Both the position numbers and the translations under genes were made by a program. From Streptomyces sp. F63 (GTDB lineage: Bacteria > Actinomycetota > Actinomycetes > Streptomycetales > Streptomycetaceae), in the NCBI RefSeq assembly GCF_018070345.1, contig NZ_JAGPXX010000025.1, forward strand, positions 6,168 through 70,167: a stretch of 64,000 nucleotides of DNA, written 5' to 3'. This document shows positions 24,829 through 34,095 of this stretch, one piece after another. Within the stretch, counting starts at the first letter, position 1. Each line of letters starts with the position of its first letter. The notes beneath the pieces are model-generated. The model saw nothing but the letters and a program-made list of their open reading frames with translations, had not been told where the DNA came from and ran no database searches.

Positions 24829-27705
24829 ATGCCGAACCCGGCACCGGCACCCGGCGAGCCCGTCGAAGCCATCGAAGCCGTCGAAGCCGTCGAAGCCAGC
24901 GGCACCGAAGGCCCGTTCGTCCTGCGGATCGCGGGGCTGCCCGTGGAGACGCTGCGGGAGCTGCGCTGCCCCGGCAGCCGCCGCTGGGCGGACGCCGTGC
25001 TGCGGGAGACCGAGCGGCTGCGGGCGGCGGGCGAGGCCGTCGGCGACCGGCTGCACGACCTCGTCGGCGGCCACCCGGCCGCGGAGAGCGACACCGTGCG
25101 CCGCGGGCTGCTGAAGCTGCGCCGCGAGGTCTACAACAACCGGCTGCCCCGGGACGGCGACGCCGCCCTCGCCCTGGTGCGCGGAGTGGACGAGGCCACC
25201 GGCGAGGCCCTCGCCGGCTGGCTGCGCGACCGGCGCCGGCTGGCGGAGGAGCACCGCCGGGGCGCGGCGCTGCTCGCGGAGGAGACCGCCCGCGGCCGGG
25301 CCGCGCTGCGCCGGCTCGCGGGGGAGGAACGGCTGCGCAAGGGCCTGCTGCTGGCCTCGCCCGCCCTGGACGGGCAGCTCGACGGCCATCTGCGGACGGC
25401 GGCGGACGGCCGTTCCGGGAGCGGCTCCCACGGCGGCCCCCCGGGCAAGAAGCAGCGGAAGATCGAGCGTTCCCTGCTGTCGTACCTCTACCGGACGGTC
25501 TGCAAGACGAGCCCGTTCTCGACCTTCACCGGGGTCGCCCTCGGTGAACTGGCCGACGGGGGCGGGAACACCGGCGCGGGCGGCGCCGGGGACGGGATCA
25601 CCGGCGCGGGCGGCAGCCCGCTCACCGTGCGCGCCGACGCCCCCTGGACGGGCCACGCCCGGCTCAACGTCGCGGCCCTGGGGCGGCTCGCCGAGACCGT
25701 GCTCGCCGACCCGGCCCGCCGCGCCGATCTGCCCGTCTCCCCCGCCTCCGGCTGGGGCCGGGAGGAGGACCGGGTGCGCTATGTGCGGCGCTGGGTGACC
25801 GAGGGCGAGGAGGACACGGCCGTCACCTTCGACGCCGTGAAGGACCGGCTGTTCTTCCTGCGCCGCACCGGCACCCTGGAGCGGCTGCTCGGCCTCTTCG
25901 AGGAGCGCGGCACCGTCCGCTACGGCGAACTGTCGGCGTGGCTGGCCGCCGACCGGGGCGCCCCGGCGGAGGAGTGCGACCGGTATCTGGAGGCGCTGCT
26001 GCACCTCGGCATGGTGCAGGTGCCGTGCCTGCGCACGGAGGTGCACGACACCGACCCGCTGCGGGCGTTCCAGCGGTCCCTGCGGGGCCTGGACCGCCCG
26101 TGGGCGGCGCGGCTGGCGGACCGGCTCGACGGGCCCGTCTCCCTCGTCGACCGCTTCGCCGCCGCCGAACCGGCCGGGCGCCGCGCTCTCCTCGCCGAGC
26201 TGCGCCGCGAACTGGCCGCCCTGCAGGAAGAGCTGGGGGCCGAGCGGGCCAAGGTGCCGCAGACGGTGCTCTACGAGGACGCGGCGGCGGGCCGGACCAC
26301 CGCCCTGGACGCGGCCGCCTGGACGGAGCTGGCCGCCGGGCCGCTGGGCGCGGTGGAGCGGATCCTGCCCGCGTTCGACCTCACCCTGCCGCAGCGGATC
26401 ACCTTCAAGGGCTTCTTCCTCGCCCGCTTCGGGCAGGGCGGCCGCTGCGACGACCTGCTGAAGCTGGTCCACGACTTCCACGAGGACTTCTTCGACCAGT
26501 ACATGACCTTCACCGCCGGCCACACCTCCTACGACGCGGACGGCCGCTACGTACCGGAGGTCAACTGGCTGGGCCTGCCGCAGCTCAAGGCCCTGGACAC
26601 GGCCCGGCAGACCTTCGCCGAGCGGATGCGGGCCCTGTGGGCGGCGCGGGACGGGGACGCGGAGGGAAGGGGGAACGGCGCGGCGGCCGCCGGGGGCGAG
26701 ATCGTCCTCGACGCGGCCCTCATCGACGAGGTCGCCGCCGAACTGGTGCCGGTGGCCCCGGCGTTCGCGCCCATGAGCCACCACGTCCAGATCGCCGACC
26801 GCCCGGCGGACGCCGGCGGCCCGCTCCTCGTCCTCAACCGCTCCTACGGCGGGCTGTCCTTCCCGTTCAGCCGCTTCACCCACTGCTTCGACGGGCTGGA
26901 GCAGCGGCTGCTGCGCGCCGCCGGGGAGATCTGCCCGGAGGGCGCGGTGTTCGCGGAGGTCACCGGCGGCCCGGTGACGAGCAACCTCAATCTGCACGGG
27001 CGGCTCACCGAGTACGAGATCGTCTGCCCCGGTGAGACCGGGACCCTGCCGGAGGAGTTCCGGATCGGCCTGGACGACCTGTCCATCGAGCACGACGAGA
27101 GCGCCGACCGGCTCGTGCTGCGCTCGGCGCGCCTCGGCCGCGAGGTGATCCCGGTCTACCTCGGCTATCTGGTGCCGCTCGCGCTGCCCGAACTGCCACG
27201 CACCCTGCTGCTGTTGTCGCCGACCTCCATGGCCCCGCTCAACGTCTGGGGCGGCGTCCCGGAGAGCGAGCCCGTGGACGGCGTGACCGCCCGGCCCCGG
27301 GTGCGGCACGGCGGCGTCGTGCTCAGCCGGCGCAGCTGGAGCGCCCCCGCCTCCGCCCTGCCGGAGCGCCCGCCGGGGCAGCCGGAGGCGGAGCGCTTCC
27401 TGGACTGGCACCGCTTCCGCCGCGCGCACGGGCTGCCGGACCGGGTGTTCGCCACCGTGTCCGACAGCGGGGCGCGCGGCGCGACCGGCGCCAAGCCGCA
27501 GTACCTGGACTTCGACAGCCCGCTGTCCCTGGCGGCGTTCGAGGCGCTGGTGAAGTCGCCGGAGGCGCGGGTGGTGTTCCGGGAGGCACTGCCCGACGAG
27601 GACGAGCTGCACACCGTCTCCGGGCGGGGCCGCCACGTCGCCGAGCTGGCCGTGGAGACCACCGCCGCCCCCGCCCGTACCCGACCGAGGAGCAGCACCG
27701 GATGA
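24829..27705 (+). CDS. LanB-type dehydratase, glutamylation protein
   Basis: Protein of 958 residues matching the N-terminal (glutamyl-tRNA-dependent) part of LanB enzymes. Visible hallmarks are YRTVCKTSPFSTFTG (about 220-235), RITFKGFFLARFG, HDFHEDFF, NLNLHGRLTEYEI and the typical end FDSPLSLAAFEALV. It activates Ser/Thr side chains by transferring glutamate from Glu-tRNA. The elimination domain of full LanB is absent and encoded by the next gene, as in goadsporin and thiopeptide clusters. ATG 24829 is chosen for the strong GGAGGAGGGA 8 bases upstream; ATG 24802 lies before it. Confidence 0.93.
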   Translation: MPNPAPAPGEPVEAIEAVEAVEASGTEGPFVLRIAGLPVETLRELRCPGSRRWADAVLRETERLRAAGEAVGDRLHDLVGGHPAAESDTVRRGLLKLRREVYNNRLPRDGDAALALVRGVDEATGEALAGWLRDRRRLAEEHRRGAALLAEETARGRAALRRLAGEERLRKGLLLASPALDGQLDGHLRTAADGRSGSGSHGGPPGKKQRKIERSLLSYLYRTVCKTSPFSTFTGVALGELADGGGNTGAGGAGDGITGAGGSPLTVRADAPWTGHARLNVAALGRLAETVLADPARRADLPVSPASGWGREEDRVRYVRRWVTEGEEDTAVTFDAVKDRLFFLRRTGTLERLLGLFEERGTVRYGELSAWLAADRGAPAEECDRYLEALLHLGMVQVPCLRTEVHDTDPLRAFQRSLRGLDRPWAARLADRLDGPVSLVDRFAAAEPAGRRALLAELRRELAALQEELGAERAKVPQTVLYEDAAAGRTTALDAAAWTELAAGPLGAVERILPAFDLTLPQRITFKGFFLARFGQGGRCDDLLKLVHDFHEDFFDQYMTFTAGHTSYDADGRYVPEVNWLGLPQLKALDTARQTFAERMRALWAARDGDAEGRGNGAAAAGGEIVLDAALIDEVAAELVPVAPAFAPMSHHVQIADRPADAGGPLLVLNRSYGGLSFPFSRFTHCFDGLEQRLLRAAGEICPEGAVFAEVTGGPVTSNLNLHGRLTEYEIVCPGETGTLPEEFRIGLDDLSIEHDESADRLVLRSARLGREVIPVYLGYLVPLALPELPRTLLLLSPTSMAPLNVWGGVPESEPVDGVTARPRVRHGGVVLSRRSWSAPASALPERPPGQPEAERFLDWHRFRRAHGLPDRVFATVSDSGARGATGAKPQYLDFDSPLSLAAFEALVKSPEARVVFREALPDEDELHTVSGRGRHVAELAVETTAAPARTRPRSSTG

Positions 27706-28868
27706 CGGCCACGACACCCACCACGACCGGCCCCGCCACCGGTACCGGGGCCTGGCAGGCCACGCACGTCTTCTACGCCGCCAACCCGCGCCCCCTGCTG
27801 CTCCAGTGCGTCCGCCCGCTGGTGGACGCGCTGGCGGCGGAGGGGCTGCTGGCCAACTGGTTCTTCATCAACTACTGGCTGGAGGGCCCGCACGTCCGCC
27901 TCCGCGTCAAACCCTCCTCGCCGGAGGCGGCGGAGGAGGTACGGCGCCGCACCGAGGCGGCGATCGACGCGTTCCTCGCCGAGCGGCCCGCGCTGTACGA
28001 GGTGGACTCCGGTTTCCTCAACGACTTCTACAACACCCTCTTCGAGATCGAGTTCCCCGGCGGGGAGCGCGCCCCGTACCTGGACGGCGACGGCCGGATG
28101 CGGCTGCGGCCCAACAACTCCCGGCACGCGGAGCCCTACGAGCCGGAGTACGGCAAATACGGCGGCCCGGCCGGGATCGAGCTGGCCGAGTGGCACTTCC
28201 GGCACTCCAGCGAGCTGGTCACCGACGCCTTCCGCACCAAGAACCTGCATCTGCGGACGGTGCTGCTCGGCACCTCGGCGCAGCTGATGATGGTGATGTC
28301 CGGCTGCTTCCTCCCGGGCGACGCGGAACTGGCCGACTACCTGGACAGCTACTACGCGTTCTGGCACCGGGCCTTCCCCGACACCGGCTTCATCGGCACC
28401 GAGGAGTACGACCGCAACTACGCGGCGACCGCGCCGGCCCTGACCGCGCAGTTCGCGCGGATCCGCGCCGCCGTCGCCGGGGCCGGGGCCGGGGCCGGGG
28501 CCGCCGCGGCGAGGGACGGCGCTCCCCGGCTGCCCGCCTTCCTCGCCGGCTGGGCCGGGCACTGCGCGGAGCTGCGCGACCGGGCGGTGCGGCTGGCCGC
28601 GGACGGCGACCTGGTGTTCCGCTCCTGGGACGGCGAGCGGGACGAACAGGTGACCGACCCGGCCGTGGCGCTGCCGCTGCTGCTCTCCCCGTATATGCAC
28701 ATGACCAACAACCGCCTCCACGTGACCATCCGGGACGAGGCGTACCTCTCGCACGTCCTGGGCCGCTGCCTGCGCGAGTCCCGTCCCGGACCGGCGGGAA
28801 CGGAACCGGCCGGGGCGGCGGCGACCGCTCCGGCGGCGGCCGAGACGCCGGCGGGAGCCGGGTCGTGA
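27702..28868 (+). CDS. Split LanB elimination (SpaB_C / thiopeptide-type) protein
   Basis: Protein of 388 residues of the SpaB C-terminal family. Motifs include FFINYWLEGPHVRLRVK near the N-terminus, EYGKYGGPAGIELAEWHF and YMHMTNNRLHVTIRDEAYL near the C-terminus. In family members, Arg and His residues of these motifs remove glutamate to leave dehydroalanine or dehydrobutyrine. Pyridine synthases of thiopeptides share the same fold, so that role cannot be ruled out by eye. As it is the only such protein here, elimination is the simpler reading. The start overlaps the previous stop (ATGA). Confidence 0.88.
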   Translation: MTATTPTTTGPATGTGAWQATHVFYAANPRPLLLQCVRPLVDALAAEGLLANWFFINYWLEGPHVRLRVKPSSPEAAEEVRRRTEAAIDAFLAERPALYEVDSGFLNDFYNTLFEIEFPGGERAPYLDGDGRMRLRPNNSRHAEPYEPEYGKYGGPAGIELAEWHFRHSSELVTDAFRTKNLHLRTVLLGTSAQLMMVMSGCFLPGDAELADYLDSYYAFWHRAFPDTGFIGTEEYDRNYAATAPALTAQFARIRAAVAGAGAGAGAAAARDGAPRLPAFLAGWAGHCAELRDRAVRLAADGDLVFRSWDGERDEQVTDPAVALPLLLSPYMHMTNNRLHVTIRDEAYLSHVLGRCLRESRPGPAGTEPAGAAATAPAAAETPAGAGS

Positions 28869-30079
28869 CGGCCCCGGCGGCCGTCCCCGGGCAGTACCGG
28901 CCCGAGTTGCGGGACGGGGTGCTGGTCGGCGGCGCCCTGCTGCACGGGCCGGCCACCGTCCATCTGATCAAGAACACCGGGAGCGGGCTGTCCTTCAAGG
29001 TCGGGGAGAAGGAGCACTTCCTGATCTCCCGGATGGACGGCTCGCGCAGCCTGGAGGAGCTCGGCGCGGAGTACGCGGCCCGCTACGGGCGCCGGCTGGC
29101 CGACGCCAACTGGCGGCAGCTGCTGGGCATGCTGGGTGCCCGGGGGCTGCTGGCCGGGGCGCCGGCAGCGGGTCCCGAGGCGCGGTCCGGCCCGCCCGGC
29201 GCGCCCGGCCCGCAGGGCCCGGGGACCAGCCCGGAGGCCGCCCCGGGGACCAGCCCGGAGGGCCGCGGCGCCCCCTCGGCGGCCGGCCCCCGGGCGCACC
29301 CGGAGCGGAAGCTGCTGAGCGGCAGCGTCCGGCTCGTCGCCGACGCGGACGCGACCACCGGCCGCCTCCACCGCGCCCTGGGCTTTCTGCTGCGGCCGCT
29401 GTGGACGGTGCCGCTGCTGTGCCTGGTCGTCGCGATGGAGGCCGTCCTCGCGAGCCGCCTCGGCGAACTGGTGCTCGGCGTGCGGGCGTTGTTCCTCAAC
29501 CCGGTGCTGCTGACCGCCGCGGGCACCCTGCTGTGGCTGAGCACCGCCCTGCACGAGCTGGCCCACGGCGTGGTCGCGCGCCACTACGGCGGCCGGGTCT
29601 CGGAGATCGGGCTGCGCTGGCGGCTCCCCGTGGTGATCATGTACTGCACGGTGGACGACTTCCTTCACCTGGGCGACCGCGCGGCCCGGATCGCCACCGC
29701 CGCCGCCGGAGCGGTGATGAACCTGCTGTTCCTGCTGCCGTTCTGGGCGGTGTGGCTGCTGGCCCCGGTGGACGAGGCCACCGGCGACGCGCTCGCGGGG
29801 CTGCTGTTCCTCGGCAGCGTCCAGGCCCTCGCCATGCTGATCCCCGTCCCGCCCCTCGACGGCTACAAGATCGTGAGCCAGGTGCTGGGCGCCACCGGTC
29901 TGGCCGCCTCCAGCAAGGAGTACCTGCGGCTGGCCGTGCGCCGCGACCCGGCCGCGGCGGCCTATCCGCGCCGGGCCAGAGCCGCCTATCTTCTCTACGG
30001 CCTGGGCGCCCCGCTCGTCCTCGCGGCCCTCGCCGCGGCCCTCGCCGTCCTCGTCCACTTCCTGTTGACGGCACCGTGA
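28865..30079 (+). CDS. PqqD-like domain fused to an M50 site-2-type membrane protease
   Basis: Protein of 404 residues. Residues about 10-95 resemble a PqqD/RRE domain (HLIKNTGSGLSFKVGEKEHFLISRMDGSRSLEEL). After a Pro/Gly linker, membrane segments carry the zinc protease motif HELAH (about 228-232) and the distal NPxDG-like motif PPLDGYK (about 328). This makes it an intramembrane metalloprotease that could recognise the leader through its N-terminal domain, so it is the best leader-peptidase candidate in the cluster. The GTG start overlaps the previous stop. An M20 hydrolase downstream is a second peptidase candidate. Confidence 0.88.
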   Translation: MTAPAAVPGQYRPELRDGVLVGGALLHGPATVHLIKNTGSGLSFKVGEKEHFLISRMDGSRSLEELGAEYAARYGRRLADANWRQLLGMLGARGLLAGAPAAGPEARSGPPGAPGPQGPGTSPEAAPGTSPEGRGAPSAAGPRAHPERKLLSGSVRLVADADATTGRLHRALGFLLRPLWTVPLLCLVVAMEAVLASRLGELVLGVRALFLNPVLLTAAGTLLWLSTALHELAHGVVARHYGGRVSEIGLRWRLPVVIMYCTVDDFLHLGDRAARIATAAAGAVMNLLFLLPFWAVWLLAPVDEATGDALAGLLFLGSVQALAMLIPVPPLDGYKIVSQVLGATGLAASSKEYLRLAVRRDPAAAAYPRRARAAYLLYGLGAPLVLAALAAALAVLVHFLLTAP

Positions 30080-30195
30080 ACGCCCGGCCGGGCCGCAGCC
30101 GCCTCCCGACCACCGCGCCGTCCGCCGCGGATCCCGCGGCGTCCGCGCCGGCACCACCCGCGACCCACGCGACCCTCGCGACCAAGGAGCACCCC

Positions 30196-31122
30196 ATGTC
30201 CCCCATCCCCTCCCCGGACGGCCCGGCCGTCGTCCTCGACGAGGTGCGCAAGACGTACGGCGCCACCCGCGCCGTCGACGGCATCTCGCTCACCGTGGCG
30301 CGCGGGGAGTTCTTCGGGCTGCTCGGGCCCAACGGCGCGGGCAAGACGACCCTCATCGAGATCATGGAGGGCCAGCGCCGGGCCGACTCCGGCACCGTCA
30401 CCGTCCTCGGCGAGCACCCCTGGCCGCGCAACACGGCGCTGCTGCCCAGGCTGGGCGTGCAGACGCAGAGTTCGGCGTTCTTCGTCCGGCTGACGGCCCG
30501 TGAGCACCTGGAGACGATGGCCGCCCTGTACGGCGCCGGCCGGGAGGCCGCCGGGCGTGCCCTGGCCACCGTCGGGCTGACCGACGACGGCTCCACCCGC
30601 GTCGACGACCTGTCCGGCGGCCGGCGGCAGCGGCTGGCCATCGCCTCCGCCCTCGTCCACGACCCCGAACTGATCTTCCTGGACGAGCCGACCGCCGCCC
30701 TCGACCCGCAGGCGCGCCGCGATCTGTGGCAGGTGCTGCGCGACCTGAAGAGCGCCGGGCGCACCATCGTCTACACCACGCACCACCTCGACGAGGCGGA
30801 GGCGCTGTGCGACCGGGTGGCGATCGTCGTCAAGGGGCGGATCAGCGCCCTGGACTCCCCCGGCCGGCTCATCGCCGCGGGCAGCCCCGTCACCCGGCTG
30901 GTGGTCCCGGCGGGCCGGCTGGCCCCGGAGACGGCGCGGAACATCCCCGGCGTCGACCGGGTCAGCGAGGAGGGGGACGGCCTGGTACTGGAGACGCTGG
31001 ACTCCGGCCCGGTGCTGGCCGCGGTCGCCGAACTCGCCGGTCTCCAGGGGGTGCAGACGCGCACCGCGAGCCTGGAGGACGTCTACCTCGAACTGACCGG
31101 CACCGGCACCCCGCAGCCGTGA
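30196..31122 (+). CDS. ABC exporter ATPase
   Basis: Protein of 308 residues of the DrrA/CcmA type. Walker A GPNGAGKTT (about 45), signature LSGGRRQRL, Walker B LIFLDEPTAALD and a switch His in YTTHHLDE are all present, followed by a C-terminal regulatory extension of about 80 residues. AAGGAG stands 5 bases before the ATG. It works with the following permease, most likely to export the mature peptide and give self-protection. Confidence 0.94.
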   Translation: MSPIPSPDGPAVVLDEVRKTYGATRAVDGISLTVARGEFFGLLGPNGAGKTTLIEIMEGQRRADSGTVTVLGEHPWPRNTALLPRLGVQTQSSAFFVRLTAREHLETMAALYGAGREAAGRALATVGLTDDGSTRVDDLSGGRRQRLAIASALVHDPELIFLDEPTAALDPQARRDLWQVLRDLKSAGRTIVYTTHHLDEAEALCDRVAIVVKGRISALDSPGRLIAAGSPVTRLVVPAGRLAPETARNIPGVDRVSEEGDGLVLETLDSGPVLAAVAELAGLQGVQTRTASLEDVYLELTGTGTPQP

Positions 31123-31182
31123 ACCCACGGCCGTGACACCGCACCGCCTGGCACCGCACCGGATACGGAGACCACCACCCAC

Positions 31183-31938
31183 ATGAGCGCCTACGCCGCC
31201 CTGAGCACCGCGGGCTACCGGGCCTACGTCCGCGACAAGACCACCCTCTTCTTCACCTTCGCCTTCCCGCTGCTCTTCCTCGTCGTCTTCGGGCTGATCT
31301 TCCACGGCAAGACCGTGGAGGAGAGCGGCAAGCCGTACATCAACTACATCGCCCCGGGCGTGCTGTCCTGGGGCGTCGCCAACGCCGCCGTGTTCGGGGT
31401 CGGCTTCGTGCTGATGCAGTGGCGCCGCGACGACATCCTGCGGCTGATCCGGATGACGCCCGCCCGGCTGCCGGCCGTGCTGGGCTCCCGCTACGTCCTG
31501 GCCATCGGCATCGGCATCGTGCAGGCGGTGCTGTTCGTCGCGGTGGCGCTGCTGCCGTCGTTCGGGCTGAGCCTGGCGGGCGGCTGGCCGCTCGCCCTGC
31601 CGGTGCTGGTGCTCGGGATCACGGCGTTCCTGGCGATCGGCGTGATCGTCGGCTCGTACGCCCGGACACCGGAGGCGGTCGCGGCCGTCGCCAACTGCCT
31701 GATGATCCCGATGGCGTTCCTCTCCGGCTCCTTCTTCCCGCTGGACGCCATGCCGGACTGGATGCGCTCGCTGTCGCTGGTGCTGCCGCTGCGCTACCTC
31801 AACGACGGGGTGTCCGCCGCGCTCACCGGCTCCGGGCCCGCCGGGGACATCGCCACGGCCTGCGCCGTGCTCGCCGGCTTCGCCGTCGTCTTCGGCGCCG
31901 TGGCCCTGAAGACCTTCCGCTGGAGCGACCGCATATGA
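31183..31938 (+). CDS. ABC-2 type exporter permease
   Basis: Protein of 251 residues with six predicted membrane segments and the ABC-2 pattern (N-terminal FFTFAFPLLFLVVFGLIFHG; C-terminal MAFLSGSFFPLDAMPDWMRSLSLVLPLRYL). This C-terminal motif is typical of DrrB-like permeases. It is the partner of the preceding ATPase. Its stop overlaps the start of YcaO copy 2. Confidence 0.93.
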   Translation: MSAYAALSTAGYRAYVRDKTTLFFTFAFPLLFLVVFGLIFHGKTVEESGKPYINYIAPGVLSWGVANAAVFGVGFVLMQWRRDDILRLIRMTPARLPAVLGSRYVLAIGIGIVQAVLFVAVALLPSFGLSLAGGWPLALPVLVLGITAFLAIGVIVGSYARTPEAVAAVANCLMIPMAFLSGSFFPLDAMPDWMRSLSLVLPLRYLNDGVSAALTGSGPAGDIATACAVLAGFAVVFGAVALKTFRWSDRI

Positions 31939-33971
31939 CGACGACCGCACCTCCGGCGCCGGACGTCCCGGCGGCGCCCCTGGAGACGGGCCGGGACCTG
32001 CTGCAGCGCGCGCTCACCGAGCGGTACGAGCGCGAGGGGAGCGGCGAGCGCGGGGCCCGTGAGGCGCGTGGGGCCGGGGCGTCCGAGGGAGCCGCCGGGG
32101 CCGGGCAACCGCTGCCCGCGCCGCTGGTGGTGCCGCTCGGCGCCGCCGACACCCTCGGCTTCGGCCGGCCGGACCCGTACGGCCTGCTGCGCCCCCGCGC
32201 CACCGTGCAGCTCACCGCGCGGGCCGCGCTGATCGGCCCCTGGGGCGGCGCGGAGGGCACGGCCGCGTGCGGGCAGTGCCTGGCCATGCGCTGGCAGCGG
32301 CTGCGCAGCCGCTCCGAGCGCGAGGCGCTCGAACTGGGCCACGCGCCGCACGGCGCCACCGGCTGGCCCGTCCTCACCGGCTACGCCCTCGACGCCGTCT
32401 GGTCGGTCTACCGGGCCGTCATGCCCGGCGGGCGCGCCGCCCCGTCGGCGGTGCCGGCCGACGGGGTGCTGCCGCAGGTGACCCGGGTCGATCTGGGCAC
32501 GCTCGCCACCGCCACCTTCCCGCTGCTGCCGGAGCCGCTGTGCCCGGCCTGCGTGCCGCTGCGGCCCGACACGGCGGAGGACGCCCGGATGGCCCTCGGC
32601 CCGGTGCCCAAGCCGGATCCGGACGGCTACCGCTCGCGGTCCCTGGACGCGTATCCGCTGCCGGTGTCCGCACTCGCCAACCCCGTCTGCGGGGCGCTGG
32701 GTTCGGACACCTGGATCAACCCCGTCTCCACCACGACCTCGCCGGTGGCCGGCACCCACTTCGTGCGCGGCTACGCCGGGCTCAACGACGTCACGTGGAG
32801 CGGGCAGGCCGACGCCTACGGCACCAGCCGCCGGCTGGCGTTCCTGGAGGGCCTGGAACGGTACGCCGGGACCCACCGGCGGCGCGGCACCTCGCCCGTC
32901 ACCGCCTCGTACCACCGGCTCCTCGCGCGCGGGGAGCCGGTCCTGGACCCGGCCGCGTGCGGCTTCTACGCGCCGGAGACCTACCAACGGGACCATCTCG
33001 TCAGCCCGTTCGACCCAGACCGGGACATCCCCTGGGTGTGGGGCCACTCGCTGCGCGACGACCGGCCCGTCCTCGTGCCGGCCCGGCTGGCGCACTACAG
33101 CGCGGGCGTCGACGCCGACAACTTCGTCTTCGAGTGCTCGAACGGCTGCGCCACCGGCGGGACGCTGGAGGAGGCCATCCTCTTCGGGCTGCTGGAGCTC
33201 GTCGAGCGGGACGCCTTCCTCCTCGCCTGGTACGGGCGGGCCCGGCTGACCGAGATCGACCTCGGCTCCTGCCGGGGCGGCGCCGTCCGCACCCTGCTCG
33301 ACCGGGCCGCGCTGCACGGCTACGACGTCCGGGCGTTCGACACCCGGATGGACACCGCGGTGCCCGTCGTCACCGCCCTGGCGGTGCGCCGCGACGGCGG
33401 CCCGGGCACGCTCTCCTTCAGCGCCGCCGCCGGCTTCGACCCGGAGGGGACCGTCGACGCCGCCCTGTCGGAGGTGCTGACGTACATCCCGCACCTGCCC
33501 TACCAGGTGGCCGAGCGGCGGGCAGAACTGGAGGCGATGGCACGGGACTACGGCAGGGTGCTGCACCTGAAGGACCACGCCCAGCTCTACGGGCTGCCGG
33601 AGATGGCCCGCCACGCCCGGGAGTACCTGGAGCCGGAGGCCGTCGTGCCGCTCGGCGAGGCGTTCCCCGGCTGGCGGGACCTGCGGCCGCGCACCGGCGA
33701 TCTGCTGGACGATCTGCGGCTGCTCCGCGACGAGCTGGTGCGCGCCGGGCACGACGTCATCGCCGTGGACCAGACGACGCCGGAGCAGCGCGCCATGGGC
33801 CTGCACACCGTCGGCACCACCGTTCCCGGGCTGCTGCCGCTGGACTTCGGCTGGAGCCGGCAGCGGGCGCTGCTGATGCCGCGGCTGCGCACCGGTCTGC
33901 GGGCGGCGGGACGGCGGGACACCGACCTGGGCGAGGCGGAGATCAAGGCCGTGCCGCACCCGTTCCCGTGA
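31935..33971 (+). CDS. YcaO-domain azoline cyclodehydratase, copy 2
   Basis: Protein of 678 residues, paralogous to copy 1. A zinc region has CGQC (about 112) and CPAC (about 205). The YcaO domain has EGLERYAG (about 305), SNGCATGGTLEEA (about 401) and ELVERDAFLL, and again ends in PHPFP. All ATP-site motifs I can see are kept, so this copy also appears active. There is no TfuA gene, which argues against thioamide formation. The two copies may divide Cys and Ser/Thr or different core positions. It is translationally coupled to the permease and is the last gene of the main operon. Confidence 0.9.
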   Translation: MTTTAPPAPDVPAAPLETGRDLLQRALTERYEREGSGERGAREARGAGASEGAAGAGQPLPAPLVVPLGAADTLGFGRPDPYGLLRPRATVQLTARAALIGPWGGAEGTAACGQCLAMRWQRLRSRSEREALELGHAPHGATGWPVLTGYALDAVWSVYRAVMPGGRAAPSAVPADGVLPQVTRVDLGTLATATFPLLPEPLCPACVPLRPDTAEDARMALGPVPKPDPDGYRSRSLDAYPLPVSALANPVCGALGSDTWINPVSTTTSPVAGTHFVRGYAGLNDVTWSGQADAYGTSRRLAFLEGLERYAGTHRRRGTSPVTASYHRLLARGEPVLDPAACGFYAPETYQRDHLVSPFDPDRDIPWVWGHSLRDDRPVLVPARLAHYSAGVDADNFVFECSNGCATGGTLEEAILFGLLELVERDAFLLAWYGRARLTEIDLGSCRGGAVRTLLDRAALHGYDVRAFDTRMDTAVPVVTALAVRRDGGPGTLSFSAAAGFDPEGTVDAALSEVLTYIPHLPYQVAERRAELEAMARDYGRVLHLKDHAQLYGLPEMARHAREYLEPEAVVPLGEAFPGWRDLRPRTGDLLDDLRLLRDELVRAGHDVIAVDQTTPEQRAMGLHTVGTTVPGLLPLDFGWSRQRALLMPRLRTGLRAAGRRDTDLGEAEIKAVPHPFP

Positions 33972-34031
33972 GCGCCGTCCCATGAGGCCCCCCGCCCGCG
34001 TCCGTGCCGGCACGGCGCACCACGGCAGGAA

Positions 34032-34075
34032 GCAGCCCCCTCCGGTTCGGGAGATCCCGCTCCGGAGGGGGCTGC
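34032..34075. terminator. Strong bidirectional hairpin between YcaO copy 2 and the precursor gene
   Basis: A perfect 14-bp stem (34032-34045 with 34062-34075) closes a 16-base loop that itself holds a 5-bp stem (CGGGA-GA-TCCCG). It lies between convergent genes and should end both the operon and the precursor transcript. Confidence 0.85.
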
Positions 34076-34095
34076 CGGGCCCGTGGCGCCGTGGA

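Noticed and set aside
27702..28868. Pyridine synthase making a true thiopeptide
   Set aside because: Possible by fold, but the split LanB needs an elimination partner and this is the only candidate. Kept as an alternative rather than the main call.
31419..31934. N-terminal extension of YcaO copy 2 into the permease gene
   Set aside because: The upstream part is the out-of-frame shadow of the permease. ATG 31935 overlaps the permease stop in the usual coupled way.
31935..33971. Thioamide-forming YcaO
   Set aside because: No TfuA partner gene is present, and the PHPFP tail is typical of azoline-forming enzymes.
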